Source: Vibrio gelatinilyticus (GTDB lineage Bacteria > Pseudomonadota > Gammaproteobacteria > Enterobacterales > Vibrionaceae). Taken from it: DNA of 64,000 nucleotides. The stretch spans positions 62,001 through 126,000 of the forward strand of contig NZ_JAJNNZ010000009.1 of assembly GCF_022836845.1 (NCBI RefSeq). The letters are read 5' to 3'. This document shows, in pieces, positions 26,877-35,525 of this stretch. Under the pieces are notes generated by a model that saw only the letters and a program-made list of their open reading frames with translations, did no database searches and was not told the origin of the DNA. Each line of letters opens with the position of its first letter. The stretch's first letter is position 1. Position numbers and translations under genes: made by a program.

Positions 26877-28184
26877 TTACTTAACTAGACCCATCATTTG
26901 AGGGATAGTCATCGAAATTGCTGGAATATAGGTAACTGCCATGAGCACCAAGAAGATGACTGCAAAGAATGGTAGCAACGTTTTAATCACATGGTCAATT
27001 TTTATGTCGCTAACCTTGCAGCCGGTGAATAGGATTGGACCTACCGGTGGTGTAATCGTACCTAGTGAAAGGTTAAATACGAGCAAAATTCCAAATTGAA
27101 CAGGGTCCATACCCAGATTCATACAAATTGGCAAAAAGATGGGTGTAAAGATAAGTACAGCAGGGGTTGGATCCATAAATGTACCCACAAAAAGCAATAC
27201 TATGTTGATGATAAGCAGAATAATGATCGGATTATCAGTCAATGACAGCAAAGTATCAGCAATGACCCCAGGGATTTGGGTAAATGCCATTACCCAAGAC
27301 ATAACCGAAGATGCCGCAATCATAAATATGACAATAGCGGTCAATTTAGCTGTAGCTAGTAGAATTTCTGGAAGTTGCTCTACTTTTAAAGCTCGATAGG
27401 CAAATCCTAGAGCCAAAGAGTATACAACCGCAATTGCTGAAGCTTCTGTTGGGGTGAAGATACCAGCAAGAATACCACCAATAACAACCACGACGAGAGA
27501 CAAACTTGGTAGAGCATCGATTAGCAGTTTCAATCGCTCTACAGAGGACATTGTATGTTTTGTCATATAGCCACGGCGATAAGCCATGATTCCGGCGACA
27601 AGCATAACACCACCGCCCCAAAGAAGGCCTGGAAGGTAACCACCCATGAAGAGTGCAGAAATCGATACCGAGCCAGCGACTGTGGCATACACGATAAGCG
27701 TATTACTAGGCGGAATAAGCATCCCAGTTGGTGCGGAAGCGATGTTCACTGCTGTGCGAAATGGTGAGTCGTAACCCTCTTTCTTTTGAATCGGATTCAT
27801 GATGCCGCCAATTGCAGCGGCAGAAGCAACACCTGACCCGCTAATTGAGCCAAATAACATATTTGAAACTACGTTAGTTTGTGCTAATGCACCAGGGAAA
27901 TAGCCAGTGATAATTCGCGAACAGTTAATCAACCTGATGGCAATCCCACCGTTATTCATAATGTTACCGGCGAGGATAAAGAATGGAATGGCAAGTAGTG
28001 CAAAGCTATCGAGACCAGTGAACATACGCTGTGCAGCTGTCGTGGTTGCGCCCGCTAGCGGTAGAATACTAACCATAGCAGCGAAAGAAGGAAGACCAAT
28101 ACTAATACCGATCGGTGCCCCCAGAATGAGTAACAGAACCGCGCCGCCAAACATGATCAGCGCAGCAAGAGTAGCAGCATCCAT
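26877..28184 (-). CDS. TRAP transporter large permease subunit (DctM family)
   Basis: 435 residues, with about 12 membrane segments. Motifs such as LLAIPFFILAGNIMNNGG, LFGSISGSGVASAAAIGG, GYDSPFRTAVNIASAPTGML (part) and the C-terminal LSLGTITPPVGPILF belong to DctM subunits. It performs sodium-coupled uptake of an organic acid delivered by the DctP protein. The small DctQ gene is 6 bases upstream. With KduI divergently controlled nearby, the ligand is probably an unsaturated uronate or a related sugar acid (inference). Confidence 0.94.
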   Translation of the reverse strand: MDAATLAALIMFGGAVLLLILGAPIGISIGLPSFAAMVSILPLAGATTTAAQRMFTGLDSFALLAIPFFILAGNIMNNGGIAIRLINCSRIITGYFPGALAQTNVVSNMLFGSISGSGVASAAAIGGIMNPIQKKEGYDSPFRTAVNIASAPTGMLIPPSNTLIVYATVAGSVSISALFMGGYLPGLLWGGGVMLVAGIMAYRRGYMTKHTMSSVERLKLLIDALPSLSLVVVVIGGILAGIFTPTEASAIAVVYSLALGFAYRALKVEQLPEILLATAKLTAIVIFMIAASSVMSWVMAFTQIPGVIADTLLSLTDNPIIILLIINIVLLFVGTFMDPTPAVLIFTPIFLPICMNLGMDPVQFGILLVFNLSLGTITPPVGPILFTGCKVSDIKIDHVIKTLLPFFAVIFLVLMAVTYIPAISMTIPQMMGLVK

Positions 28185-28190
28185 ACGACT

Positions 28191-28700
28191 TTATCCTTTT
28201 ACTCTAAGTTGTTGAAATTTATTTATGAGTTTGACTTGATTGATAGCGAAATAGAACAGAATTAACGCGCCAGCGATCGGCAAGGCAGAATAGATAACGC
28301 CCATAGGGATTTCTAATGCCGAGTCTTGTTGCCACATTTGGCGAACTGACGCCTTGTAGCCCCCTTGCCACATGACAATATACGCAAAAATGGCAATCGC
28401 CCACTCAGTTAACATGTCGACAATGATGCCGATCTTTGGGGGGAATTTATCGCGCACGTAGCTGATTGCCATATGCTCTCTTAACCCAAAGACATAAGCG
28501 CCCCCAATGAGCACTAGCCAAACGAACATGTAACGAGAAAGAACTTCGCTGACGGCACTAGGGCTATCAAATACGTAACGGGTGACAACTTGATAGGTGA
28601 CGAGAATGGTCAGGACGGCCATGATCGCAATGCAAGCCCGCTCGACTACCCAGTCGAGGACCGTTTTGAATGTATTGGTCCAGAATAACAGCTTTTCCAC
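28191..28700 (-). CDS. TRAP transporter small permease subunit (DctQ family)
   Basis: 169 residues with four hydrophobic segments. Typical DctQ features are VVTRYVFDSPSAVSEVLSRY and a second-half LREHMAISYVRDKFPP. It lies 6 bases before dctM and 70 bases after dctP. A hairpin in the dctP-dctQ gap probably lowers expression of the membrane subunits relative to the binding protein, as is common in TRAP operons. Confidence 0.92.
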   Translation of the reverse strand: MEKLLFWTNTFKTVLDWVVERACIAIMAVLTILVTYQVVTRYVFDSPSAVSEVLSRYMFVWLVLIGGAYVFGLREHMAISYVRDKFPPKIGIIVDMLTEWAIAIFAYIVMWQGGYKASVRQMWQQDSALEIPMGVIYSALPIAGALILFYFAINQVKLINKFQQLRVKG

Positions 28701-28723
28701 TAGACTTTTCCTTACTAAAGAAG

Positions 28724-28749
28724 AAGGGCTAAGGTGATGCCTAGCCCTT
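28724..28749 (-). terminator. hairpin between dctP and dctQ, partial terminator
   Basis: Arms AAGGGCTA and TAGCCCTT (loop about 10 bases) are followed on the minus strand by TCTTCTTT. It lies 21 bases after the dctP stop and could set the binding protein to permease ratio. Confidence 0.6.
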
Positions 28750-28770
28750 GACTGTTAGCCGATACGTTGA

Positions 28771-29754
28771 TTAGCTAAGTTCGTTGATTGCGTTAGTGAG
28801 GGCTTTTTGAGCGTCCGACTTAATCAATTTGTTCTTAAGAGGCTTACAGCTATCTTGGAATTGCTTCACATCGACGTCGATGAAGGTTGCTCCGTTTTCC
28901 TCTGCCAGCGCACGTGCGTCGCCGATTCTCGCATTCCATTTCGCAAACTCATCTAAGGTTGAATCTTTTGCTAATTTACGAATGGTTGCTTGGTCCTCTT
29001 TGGATAAAGAGTTCATGAAGTCGTCGCTAACTACGACGAGATCTGGAACCATCAGGTGCGAGGTTTTACTGAAGTATGGGGCGACTTCATAGTGCTTCAT
29101 GTCTGCGTAGGTAATCTCATTGTTTTCGCCACCATCTAGGACGCCCTGTTGAACTGCGGTGTACACCTCGCCTTGGCTCATTGGTACCCCTGTTCCACCC
29201 ATACAACTTAGCATTTCAACCATTGTATTGGACTGCATTACACGGATTTTACGACCGTTCATATCCGCTACGTTTTTGACATTGTCTTTCTTAGTGTAAA
29301 TATTGCGAGAACCAGCTGTGTATGCTGTGAGAACTTCGAAGCCGAACTTCTTCGTTGATGCGAAGAGTTCGTCTAGGACACCAGAGGTGAATACTTTCTC
29401 TTGGTGCTCGATGCCAGTATATGCAAAAGGCATCCCGATTGCTGTGAATGTGTTGTCATAGTTTTCGATAAGTGGGTTAGCCACAACCGCCATTTGAACA
29501 GCGCCAGCCTGAACCAGTTCTAGCGCAGCACGTTGATCGCCTAGAAGTGCGTTTGGATAGATATTGATTTTATAACGGCCGTCTGTTGCGGCTTCAAGCT
29601 GTTTACCAAACTCCGCCAACGCTGCATATTGAGGATGGCTGTCAGATTGGTTGAAAGCGGCTTTGATCTCGGTAGCTGCGAATGTCATCGAAGATACGGC
29701 GACTGTTGCGCCAGCGACAGTAGTAAGAAGTGCTTTTTTCAGAGTTTTGTTCAT
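28771..29754 (-). CDS. TRAP transporter substrate-binding protein (DctP family)
   Basis: 327 residues with a signal peptide (TTVAGATVAVSSMTFA). It has the DctP pattern: YPNALLGDQRAALELVQAGA, DMNGRKIRVMQSNTMVEML (the conserved Arg binds substrate carboxylate) and QGEVYTAVQQGVLDGGENNE. It should capture a sugar acid or similar carboxylate in the periplasm for the DctQM permease. Its gene follows kduI by 22 bases on the minus strand, so both are likely in one transcript starting near 30611. The ligand is inferred from context. Confidence 0.93.
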   Translation of the reverse strand: MNKTLKKALLTTVAGATVAVSSMTFAATEIKAAFNQSDSHPQYAALAEFGKQLEAATDGRYKINIYPNALLGDQRAALELVQAGAVQMAVVANPLIENYDNTFTAIGMPFAYTGIEHQEKVFTSGVLDELFASTKKFGFEVLTAYTAGSRNIYTKKDNVKNVADMNGRKIRVMQSNTMVEMLSCMGGTGVPMSQGEVYTAVQQGVLDGGENNEITYADMKHYEVAPYFSKTSHLMVPDLVVVSDDFMNSLSKEDQATIRKLAKDSTLDEFAKWNARIGDARALAEENGATFIDVDVKQFQDSCKPLKNKLIKSDAQKALTNAINELS

Positions 29755-29776
29755 GTTGATTTCCTATTATTATCAA

Positions 29777-30610
29777 TTAAGCCAATGTATCCATTGGAAT
29801 AAAGTCCATATCGTCGAATGTTTGGTTTTCACCTAACATTCCCCATACAAAGCTGTAGTTTTGTGTTCCGCAGCCAGAATGAATAGACCAACTAGGGGAC
29901 AGAACCAGTTGCTTATCGCGTACTACAATGTGACGAGTTTCAGTCGGTTCACCCATCATATGGAAAACGGCTTGTTCTGGTTTTATGTTGAAGTACAAGT
30001 ACGCTTCCATACGACGTTCATGAGTATGTGCTGGCATTGTGTTCCAAACACTACCTGGCGCTAGGTGGGTGATCCCCAAACATAACTGGCAAGTCTCAAT
30101 CACGTCTGGATGCAAGTATTGGTTGATGACTCGTTGATTCGATGTTTCAAGAGATCCCAGCTCGACTACACGAGCGTCTTTTTGAGTGACAATTTTGGTT
30201 GGTAGTGTTTTATGGGCTGGTGCACTCAGTCCATACACAGTCGCATCGCCATCTTCTCGTGTGATGTTAATTTCTTTTGCGCCACGTCCGATGTAGAGAA
30301 CATCGAGAGTGTTTAAATGATAAGTTTTTGCGTCAACACTTACCGTTACAGATCCCGACAAGCATGCCAGCCCGAGTTCACGACGTTCTAAAAAGAACTC
30401 TGTACCGAACGATTTGCTATTGATCCATTCTTGAAGAACTAATGGTTTGTCAGTTGGAGTGATACCTAATGCTACAGCGCGGTCAATATGGCTGTATGCA
30501 ACTTTGATCTTTGACTCTTCAAATAACTCATCAATTAGAAACTCGTTACGCAGTTGCTCTGTCGAGTATTTTTTTACGTCGTTTGGGTTTGCGGAATACT
30601 TCGTTAACAT
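29777..30610 (-). CDS. kduI: 4-deoxy-L-threo-5-hexosulose-uronate ketol-isomerase
   Basis: 277 residues. The zinc site H195-x-H197-x4-E202 lies in MPAHTHERRMEAYLYF, the KduI signature. The opening MLTKYSANPNDVKKYSTEQL and the closing SIHSGCGTQNYSFVWGM also match. The enzyme converts the open-chain form of unsaturated uronates (from pectin or glycosaminoglycan lyase products) to the substrate of KduD, encoded at 33406. It heads the minus-strand operon with the TRAP genes. A KdgR-like operator lies about 150 bases upstream. Confidence 0.95.
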   Translation of the reverse strand: MLTKYSANPNDVKKYSTEQLRNEFLIDELFEESKIKVAYSHIDRAVALGITPTDKPLVLQEWINSKSFGTEFFLERRELGLACLSGSVTVSVDAKTYHLNTLDVLYIGRGAKEINITREDGDATVYGLSAPAHKTLPTKIVTQKDARVVELGSLETSNQRVINQYLHPDVIETCQLCLGITHLAPGSVWNTMPAHTHERRMEAYLYFNIKPEQAVFHMMGEPTETRHIVVRDKQLVLSPSWSIHSGCGTQNYSFVWGMLGENQTFDDMDFIPMDTLA

Positions 30611-30758
30611 AACTTTCCTTAGCCGTTACTAATGTAATTAATACTACATCTTATTCTTATATGATCAAATTGCTTCACATATGAAATGTGTGTAACGGTG
30701 ATCGGTGACGCTAAAATAGCTAGGTGCTAAGTAGAATGTTTGATATAAATCTCATTTA

Positions 30759-30775
30759 TTGAAACGTCATTTCAA
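30759..30775. promoter_or_regulatory. candidate KdgR operator upstream of kduI
   Basis: TTGAAACGTCATTTCAA is a palindromic KdgR-like box with arms TTGAAA and TTTCAA separated by five bases. A similar box occurs upstream of kduD (33289), and the KdgR-type repressor gene lies between the two operons. Confidence 0.65.
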
Positions 30776-31239
30776 AAAAATGGAAGTTGAATAACTATGA
30801 GAAAAGCCTTAAATGCCGTGTGAACTGGATAGCCGTTCTATCGTGGCCGTTATGAGATCTTTCGCTGATATTTCGTCCATTTTCTTTATACGGCGCCTTG
30901 CTTGTTTGTCTGCTATAAGTGATTGGCTTGGTCAACTCGAACCCTGTCCGTCACTTCTCAACCAACTCTGAGAAATTGGTGTGTTTGAGCATCAGGAATG
31001 ACAGTCACATACCTGTGCCTCTTGAAGATCACGAGCTCGTCCATAATAAGCTGACGTAGATTACTTCAAGGTACTGGTGGCACATCTCTATTAAGACGTT
31101 GTTTATCCACTTTTGGAATCGTATGCCAATGTACATCGATTAGGTCGGAAAATCGCTTGATAGGTAAGGGAGGGAGTAGCTATTCAATATAGTCGCTAGG
31201 CGATCAGTGGTTCGAGCGTTATATTCGAGACAAAAGGAA
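30776..31239. other. intergenic sequence without a recognisable gene
   Basis: No intact frame with a ribosome site is seen. The stretch runs into the IS200/IS605-type remnant at 31240 and may contain further degraded copies of that element. No RNA gene is apparent. Confidence 0.4.
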
Positions 31240-31526
31240 TGGTTACGCGAAAGGATAAAAAGATCCGAACAATCCGCCGTAACACTTGCCGCCATATGCT
31301 CGATTAAAACCACTACGGGTTTAAGTTGCGCTTGAAGTGGTATGCTAAGAAGTACGGAAAGCAAGTCGTTGACTATAACGAGCCACACACATCTTAAACT
31401 CGCTCTTGGGATGGTTCTATTGATGAAAAACTAGGTTCATCAAAGATTATCAAGGGTGATGGTTTCGCCGTTGACCGAGACATCAACGGCGCCAGAAACA
31501 TATTACTTAAATATTTAACAAGGTAG
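31240..31526 (+). pseudogene. IS200/IS605-type TnpB (OrfB), C-terminal remnant
   Basis: The plus-strand frame reads FKLRLKWYAKKYGKQVVDYN, then EPHTS, a stop, TRSWDG and finally DRDINGARNILLKYLTR. This is the RuvC-III end of TnpB (D-R-D-x-N-G-A). Two in-frame TAA codons (after MLD and after HTS) and the loss of everything upstream show it is dead. It lies in the gap between the kduI and VF530-type genes. Confidence 0.75.
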
Positions 31527-31662
31527 CTTGAACTTTAGTCATAACAGCGAACATTGCGTTCGTTGCGATTTAAATCAAGAGTAGTCACTACAACTGCTGT
31601 TACTTGAACGAAGTAGCAACTCTCATGCCCACATTGGCACTTCGATTGTCAAACATCTCTTG

Positions 31663-32076
31663 CTAGCGGCGTGAATTACGTCCACGAGGCGTGCGGTTTT
31701 TAAACGCTGAGGCTGCTTTCGCTTGAGATTTCAAAATAGAGTCGACAGTGAGCGGCATAGGCTCTTTCGGTTCAAGGCCATGCGGAAATGTTCGAGCTCT
31801 CGGTGGCAAGTCAAATTCCTCTGCTGAAGCACGAGGCATACGCTTAAAGCGATACAGATAAAAGTTTTCTAACTTCTCTCTTGCCCAATCCGTTTTCTTT
31901 AAGTATTTAACGCTACTTGCAATCGATGGGTTGGTGTTGAAGCAGTTAAAGCGCATGGCGGTATCAAGAATATCCCAACCATAACAGTCCACTAGCTCTT
32001 GCAGTAGTGTTTCTAGTTTAAGGCCATGCAGTGGGTTATTTTGTTGTAGTTCAATTCTTTCTTCATCTGTCATCAT
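31663..32076 (-). CDS. VF530-family (DUF2132-like) DNA-binding protein
   Basis: 137 residues from ATG 32076, which has GAGGAA seven bases upstream; a GTG at 32094 is possible. The N-terminal part [40 protein letters not shown] and [20 protein letters not shown] fits the small helical VF530 domain described from Aliivibrio. The basic C-terminal tail ([12 protein letters not shown]) suggests nucleic-acid contact. The physiological role is unknown. It is unrelated to the sugar genes on either side. Confidence 0.82.
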   Translation of the reverse strand: MMTDEERIELQQNNPLHGLKLETLLQELVDCYGWDILDTAMRFNCFNTNPSIASSVKYLKKTDWAREKLENFYLYRFKRMPRASAEEFDLPPRARTFPHGLEPKEPMPLTVDSILKSQAKAASAFKNRTPRGRNSRR

Positions 32077-32303
32077 CACAAGTTCCTCGATCACTCAGTT
32101 ACTGTGCCTGTTCAACAAAACTTACCACAGGCGCAATAGAGCGGGGAGTCTAGCAAAGTATCGAACGCATACCCACATAAATCGGTCAGTGTCAGTGCTT
32201 TTAACGACCATGTCGCTCATTTTTATTTATACGGATTGCACTTAGTGACGAAATGAGCTTACATCAAGCGACCGATAATGCTAGAAGTAGTCATACTGTT
32301 GCT

Positions 32304-32334
32304 AAAAAGGCCAGCGTTCGCCGGCCTAAATTTT
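32304..32334 (-). terminator. terminator after the kdgR gene
   Basis: Arms AGGCCaGCG and CGCcGGCCT form a compact hairpin. On the minus strand it is followed by TTTTTAGC, suiting termination of the kdgR transcript, whose stop is at 32375. The plus strand is also T-rich after the stem. Confidence 0.75.
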
Positions 32335-32374
32335 ATTCTTAATTGTGAATACCACACTTATCAAGAGTTAACAT

Positions 32375-33157
32375 TCATACTGGGTAATTCTTAAACCCAA
32401 GTTGCTCTGATATGTTCTTGCCAGCTTGATGTAGCAGCTTTATGTAGTGCGACTTTTTATTTTCATCGAAACGAACGGTTGGAAAAGACACCGAAACACC
32501 AGCAATCACGTTGCCAAATCGGTCGTAAACGGGAGCTGCAATACAACGTAGTCCTGGCTCTTGTTCTTCGTTATCTTCACCAAAGTGCTGTTGCTTTACT
32601 ATAGCGAGTTCTTCAAGCAATTGTTCTATGTTTGTAATTGTTTTTTTTGTACTTGGTATAAACTCAGTGCCCGTTAATTGCTTGCGAATAATGGCTTCGT
32701 CACGTTCAGCCAACAGAACTTTACCTATTGCGGTCGTGTGCAGTGGATTGCGGCGGCCAACACGAGAGTGCATTCTTAACGAATAACTCGAGTCGATCTT
32801 GTGAATATAGATAATAGAGCCTTGATCTAAGGAACCAAGATGCACCGTTTCGTTCGTTTCATCTGAGATTACGCGCATCTCTTTCTCTGCGATCGCAATC
32901 ATATCCACCCACTCAAGTGACTTTGAACCGAGTTCAAATAGCTTTAGCGTCAGAGAATATTTATCTGCTTCACCTTGCTGAGACACATATCCAAGAGTTT
33001 TCATCGTTTGTAAAAAGCGGTATGTGGTGGCTTTAGACATCATAAGTCGTTGTGAAAGCTCTGAAACACCAATCTCTTTTTGATCACCAAGTGATTCTAA
33101 TATGTTAAACACTTTGAGTACCGATGATACGGATTCTGGCTGAGTGGACTTCTCCAT
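32375..33157 (-). CDS. kdgR: KdgR, IclR-family repressor of uronate catabolism
   Basis: 260 residues. The N-terminus SVSSVLKVFNILESLGDQKE, GVSELSQRLMMSKATTYRFL and QTMKTLGYVSQQGE, plus RRNPLHTTAIGKVLLAERDE and EDNEEQEPGLRCIAAPVYDR, line up closely with enterobacterial KdgR. It should repress genes for pectate/uronate use and be released by 2-keto-3-deoxygluconate. The gene sits between the kduI-TRAP and kduD-kdgK-eda operons. Both of those have candidate KdgR boxes. Confidence 0.92.
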   Translation of the reverse strand: MEKSTQPESVSSVLKVFNILESLGDQKEIGVSELSQRLMMSKATTYRFLQTMKTLGYVSQQGEADKYSLTLKLFELGSKSLEWVDMIAIAEKEMRVISDETNETVHLGSLDQGSIIYIHKIDSSYSLRMHSRVGRRNPLHTTAIGKVLLAERDEAIIRKQLTGTEFIPSTKKTITNIEQLLEELAIVKQQHFGEDNEEQEPGLRCIAAPVYDRFGNVIAGVSVSFPTVRFDENKKSHYIKLLHQAGKNISEQLGFKNYPV

Positions 33158-33288
33158 CAGTGTTCCTTTTTCGTTTTTTGACTATGGGTACAAATTAACA
33201 TTGATCACTATTTTCAAAAAGCCTTTTCAAAAAAATCAGAACAATCATTGATTGCAACTCACATTTCTGAACGCTGATTTATTAATTA

Positions 33289-33305
33289 TTGAAATGGCGT
33301 TTTAA
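33289..33305. promoter_or_regulatory. candidate KdgR operator upstream of kduD
   Basis: TTGAAATGGCGTTTTAA resembles the box upstream of kduI (arms TTGAAA and TTTTAA, five-base spacer). It lies about 100 bases before kduD and 130 bases before the kdgR start, so it could serve both divergent genes. Confidence 0.55.
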
Positions 33306-33405
33306 AAAAGTTGCTCAATGAGTTCATTTGGATTATTGTGCTCTAAACATAGTGAGCGGATCATACAAACCCGTCACGAACCTAAAAATAATTGAGGATC
33401 TGAAC

Positions 33406-34167
33406 ATGATGTTAGAGTCATTTAATCTACAGGGAAAAGTGGCGATAGTTACTGGTTGTGATACTGGCCTGGGACAAGGCATGGCAATGGGGCTGGCACA
33501 GGCCGGCTGTAAAGTGGTGGGTGTTAACCGATCAGAGCCAGCAGAAACGATTGAAATGATGAAGCAATCAGGCCATAGCTTTTTGGATGTTCGCGCGGAT
33601 TTGCTAAAGCAAGAGAATATTCCCACGATTATTGATCAGGCACTAACGGAATTCGGTCAAATCGATATTTTGGTTAATAACGCCGGAATTATTCGACGTG
33701 AAGATGCTATCGAGTTCTCTGAGGAGAATTGGGATGATGTTATGAACATCAACTCTAAAACAGTATTTTTCATGTCTCAAGCAGTTGCTAAGCAGTTTAT
33801 GGCCCAAGGTTCGGGCGGAAAGATCATCAATATTGCATCTATGCTTTCTTACCAAGGAGGTATTCGAGTTCCTTCCTACACTGCATCGAAGAGTGCGGTT
33901 ATGGGGATTACTCGTGCAATGGCAAATGAGTGGGCGCGCCATAATATTAATGTCAACGCGATTGCGCCGGGATATATGGCGACAAATAACACGCAAGCCT
34001 TACGTGAAGATGCCGTGCGCAATAAGGCTATTCTTGAGCGTATTCCAGCAGACCGCTGGGGCACTCCGAAGGATGTTGCGGGGCCGTGTGTCTTCCTGGC
34101 ATCTTCTGCATCAGACTACATCAATGGCTACACAATCGCCGTTGATGGCGGCTGGTTGGCTCGTTAG
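33406..34167 (+). CDS. kduD: 2-deoxy-D-gluconate 3-dehydrogenase / 2,5-diketo-3-deoxygluconate reductase
   Basis: 253 residues from ATG 33406, which has GAGGA seven bases upstream; the longer frame from 33328 is not supported. Short-chain dehydrogenase features: TGCDTGLGQGMA (cofactor loop), NNAGIIRR, the catalytic YTASK, and INVNAIAPGYMATNNT. These match KduD, which reduces the KduI product to 2-keto-3-deoxygluconate with NADH. It starts the plus-strand operon with the isomerase-like, kdgK and eda genes. Confidence 0.93.
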   Translation: MMLESFNLQGKVAIVTGCDTGLGQGMAMGLAQAGCKVVGVNRSEPAETIEMMKQSGHSFLDVRADLLKQENIPTIIDQALTEFGQIDILVNNAGIIRREDAIEFSEENWDDVMNINSKTVFFMSQAVAKQFMAQGSGGKIINIASMLSYQGGIRVPSYTASKSAVMGITRAMANEWARHNINVNAIAPGYMATNNTQALREDAVRNKAILERIPADRWGTPKDVAGPCVFLASSASDYINGYTIAVDGGWLAR

Positions 34168-34184
34168 TTCTAAAAAAACCTTAG

Positions 34185-34691
34185 ATGACCGATGATTTTG
34201 TTGCCCAAACCTTTGGCTTTGTTAGCTTGACTTTGGGCCTATCAACCTTTTATCAAAAAGATGACAGAAAACTTAAATGGGTGATGTTGTTGTTGAACAT
34301 AAGCCACCTTATTCACTTTCTGTTATTAGGTTCGTTAACCTCGGTACTTGGGGCGCTACTGTCTGCTCTGAGGACCGGAGCGGCCATTTATACCAAGTCG
34401 ATTTGGGTTGCATGCCTATTTATTATTGCTACCTTGGTGATAGGCGCGAACTTTGCTGAAAACTGGTATCAGATGCTACCTTTAGCTGGCACTATTGTCG
34501 GTACATTTTCAATATTTTTGTTGAAAGGAATTGCACTTCGAATTGGATTTTTAATAGGTGCTGGTTGCTGGTTAGGCAACAACCTTATCATTGGTTCTAT
34601 AGGTGGTTCTTTATTGGAAATGGCTGTGATTACGATGAATATTATCACGATCTATCGACTTTATCGTAATCAGTTGCCATTGAAGGTCTGA
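34185..34691 (+). CDS. YgjV-like inner-membrane protein
   Basis: 168 residues with about six hydrophobic segments. The FGFVSLTLGLSTFYQKDDRK start, with KWVMLLLNISHLIHFLLLGS and SALRTGAAI, resembles the YgjV family of uncharacterised inner-membrane proteins. The ATG lies 18 bases after kduD with no strong ribosome site, and 125 bases before the next gene. A transport role in uronate use is possible given the operon, but I cannot support it from sequence. Confidence 0.75.
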   Translation: MTDDFVAQTFGFVSLTLGLSTFYQKDDRKLKWVMLLLNISHLIHFLLLGSLTSVLGALLSALRTGAAIYTKSIWVACLFIIATLVIGANFAENWYQMLPLAGTIVGTFSIFLLKGIALRIGFLIGAGCWLGNNLIIGSIGGSLLEMAVITMNIITIYRLYRNQLPLKV

Positions 34692-34816
34692 GCGTGCAGT
34701 GCGAAGCCGTCTTTGGACATGAATGGCATTCCATTTGGAACCAAAATAAAACAATAAGCGGTTAGGCAACCCCTTTTAAACAATTTAGATTAAGCAGCAA
34801 GGCTGTAGGAGAAAAC

Positions 34817-35455
34817 ATGAAAATTGCATTAATGATGGAAAATAGCCAGGCAGGCAAAAACGCAATGGTCGCGGAACAGTTGGATAACGTCGCTGGTGGT
34901 TTGGGTCATGATGTTTTCAATTTAGGTATGACTGATGAGAACGATCATCATCTGACTTATATCCATCTAGGTATAATGGCGAGCATTTTGCTGAATTCGA
35001 AAGCCGTAGACTTTGTTGTGACGGGCTGTGGGACAGGCCAGGGGGCATTGATGTCTTTGAATTTACACCCTGGTGTCGTTTGTGGATATTGCTTAGAGCC
35101 ATCAGACGCTTTTCTATTTAATCAGATCAACAACGGTAATGCTTTATCACTTGCTTTTGCTAAAGGTTTCGGCTGGGCAGGAGAGCTGAACGTTCGCTAC
35201 ATGTTTGAGAAAGCATTTAGTGGTGAGCGCGGTCAGGGCTACCCGCTAGAGCGCGCTGAGCCTCAACAGCGCAACGCTGCCCTTCTAAACGAAGTGAAAG
35301 CGGCCGTAGTGAAAGATAACTATGTGGATTCACTACGAGCAATCGACCAGGAGTTGGTGAAAGTTGCTGTGGGTAGCTCACGCTTTCAGAAATGTTTCTT
35401 TGACTATTGCCAGGTTAGCGAAATTGAAGAGTACGTTCGCTCAATTCTAGCGTAA
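34817..35455 (+). CDS. RpiB/LacA/LacB-family sugar isomerase, possibly DhuI-like
   Basis: 212 residues. The fold is that of ribose-5-phosphate isomerase B: MKIALMMENSQAGKN, FVVTGCGTGQGALMSLNLHP, CLEPSDAF and NNGNALSLAF. It has an extra C-terminal part (about 150-212) beyond the ~150-residue RpiB core. Streptococcal DhuI, an isomerase for unsaturated uronates from glycosaminoglycans, belongs to this family, so an alternative to KduI is plausible. It is flanked by kduD and kdgK. TAGGAG precedes the ATG. Confidence 0.75.
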   Translation: MKIALMMENSQAGKNAMVAEQLDNVAGGLGHDVFNLGMTDENDHHLTYIHLGIMASILLNSKAVDFVVTGCGTGQGALMSLNLHPGVVCGYCLEPSDAFLFNQINNGNALSLAFAKGFGWAGELNVRYMFEKAFSGERGQGYPLERAEPQQRNAALLNEVKAAVVKDNYVDSLRAIDQELVKVAVGSSRFQKCFFDYCQVSEIEEYVRSILA

Positions 35456-35525
35456 GTCTCGAAGCTTAGTTGTATGAAAAGCCAGCCATTGGCTGAGCTT
35501 TTCATTCCAAACAGTTGGAGAAATG

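Noticed and set aside
31140..31388. 82-codon minus-strand frame
   Set aside because: It lies opposite the TnpB remnant and has no recognisable domain.
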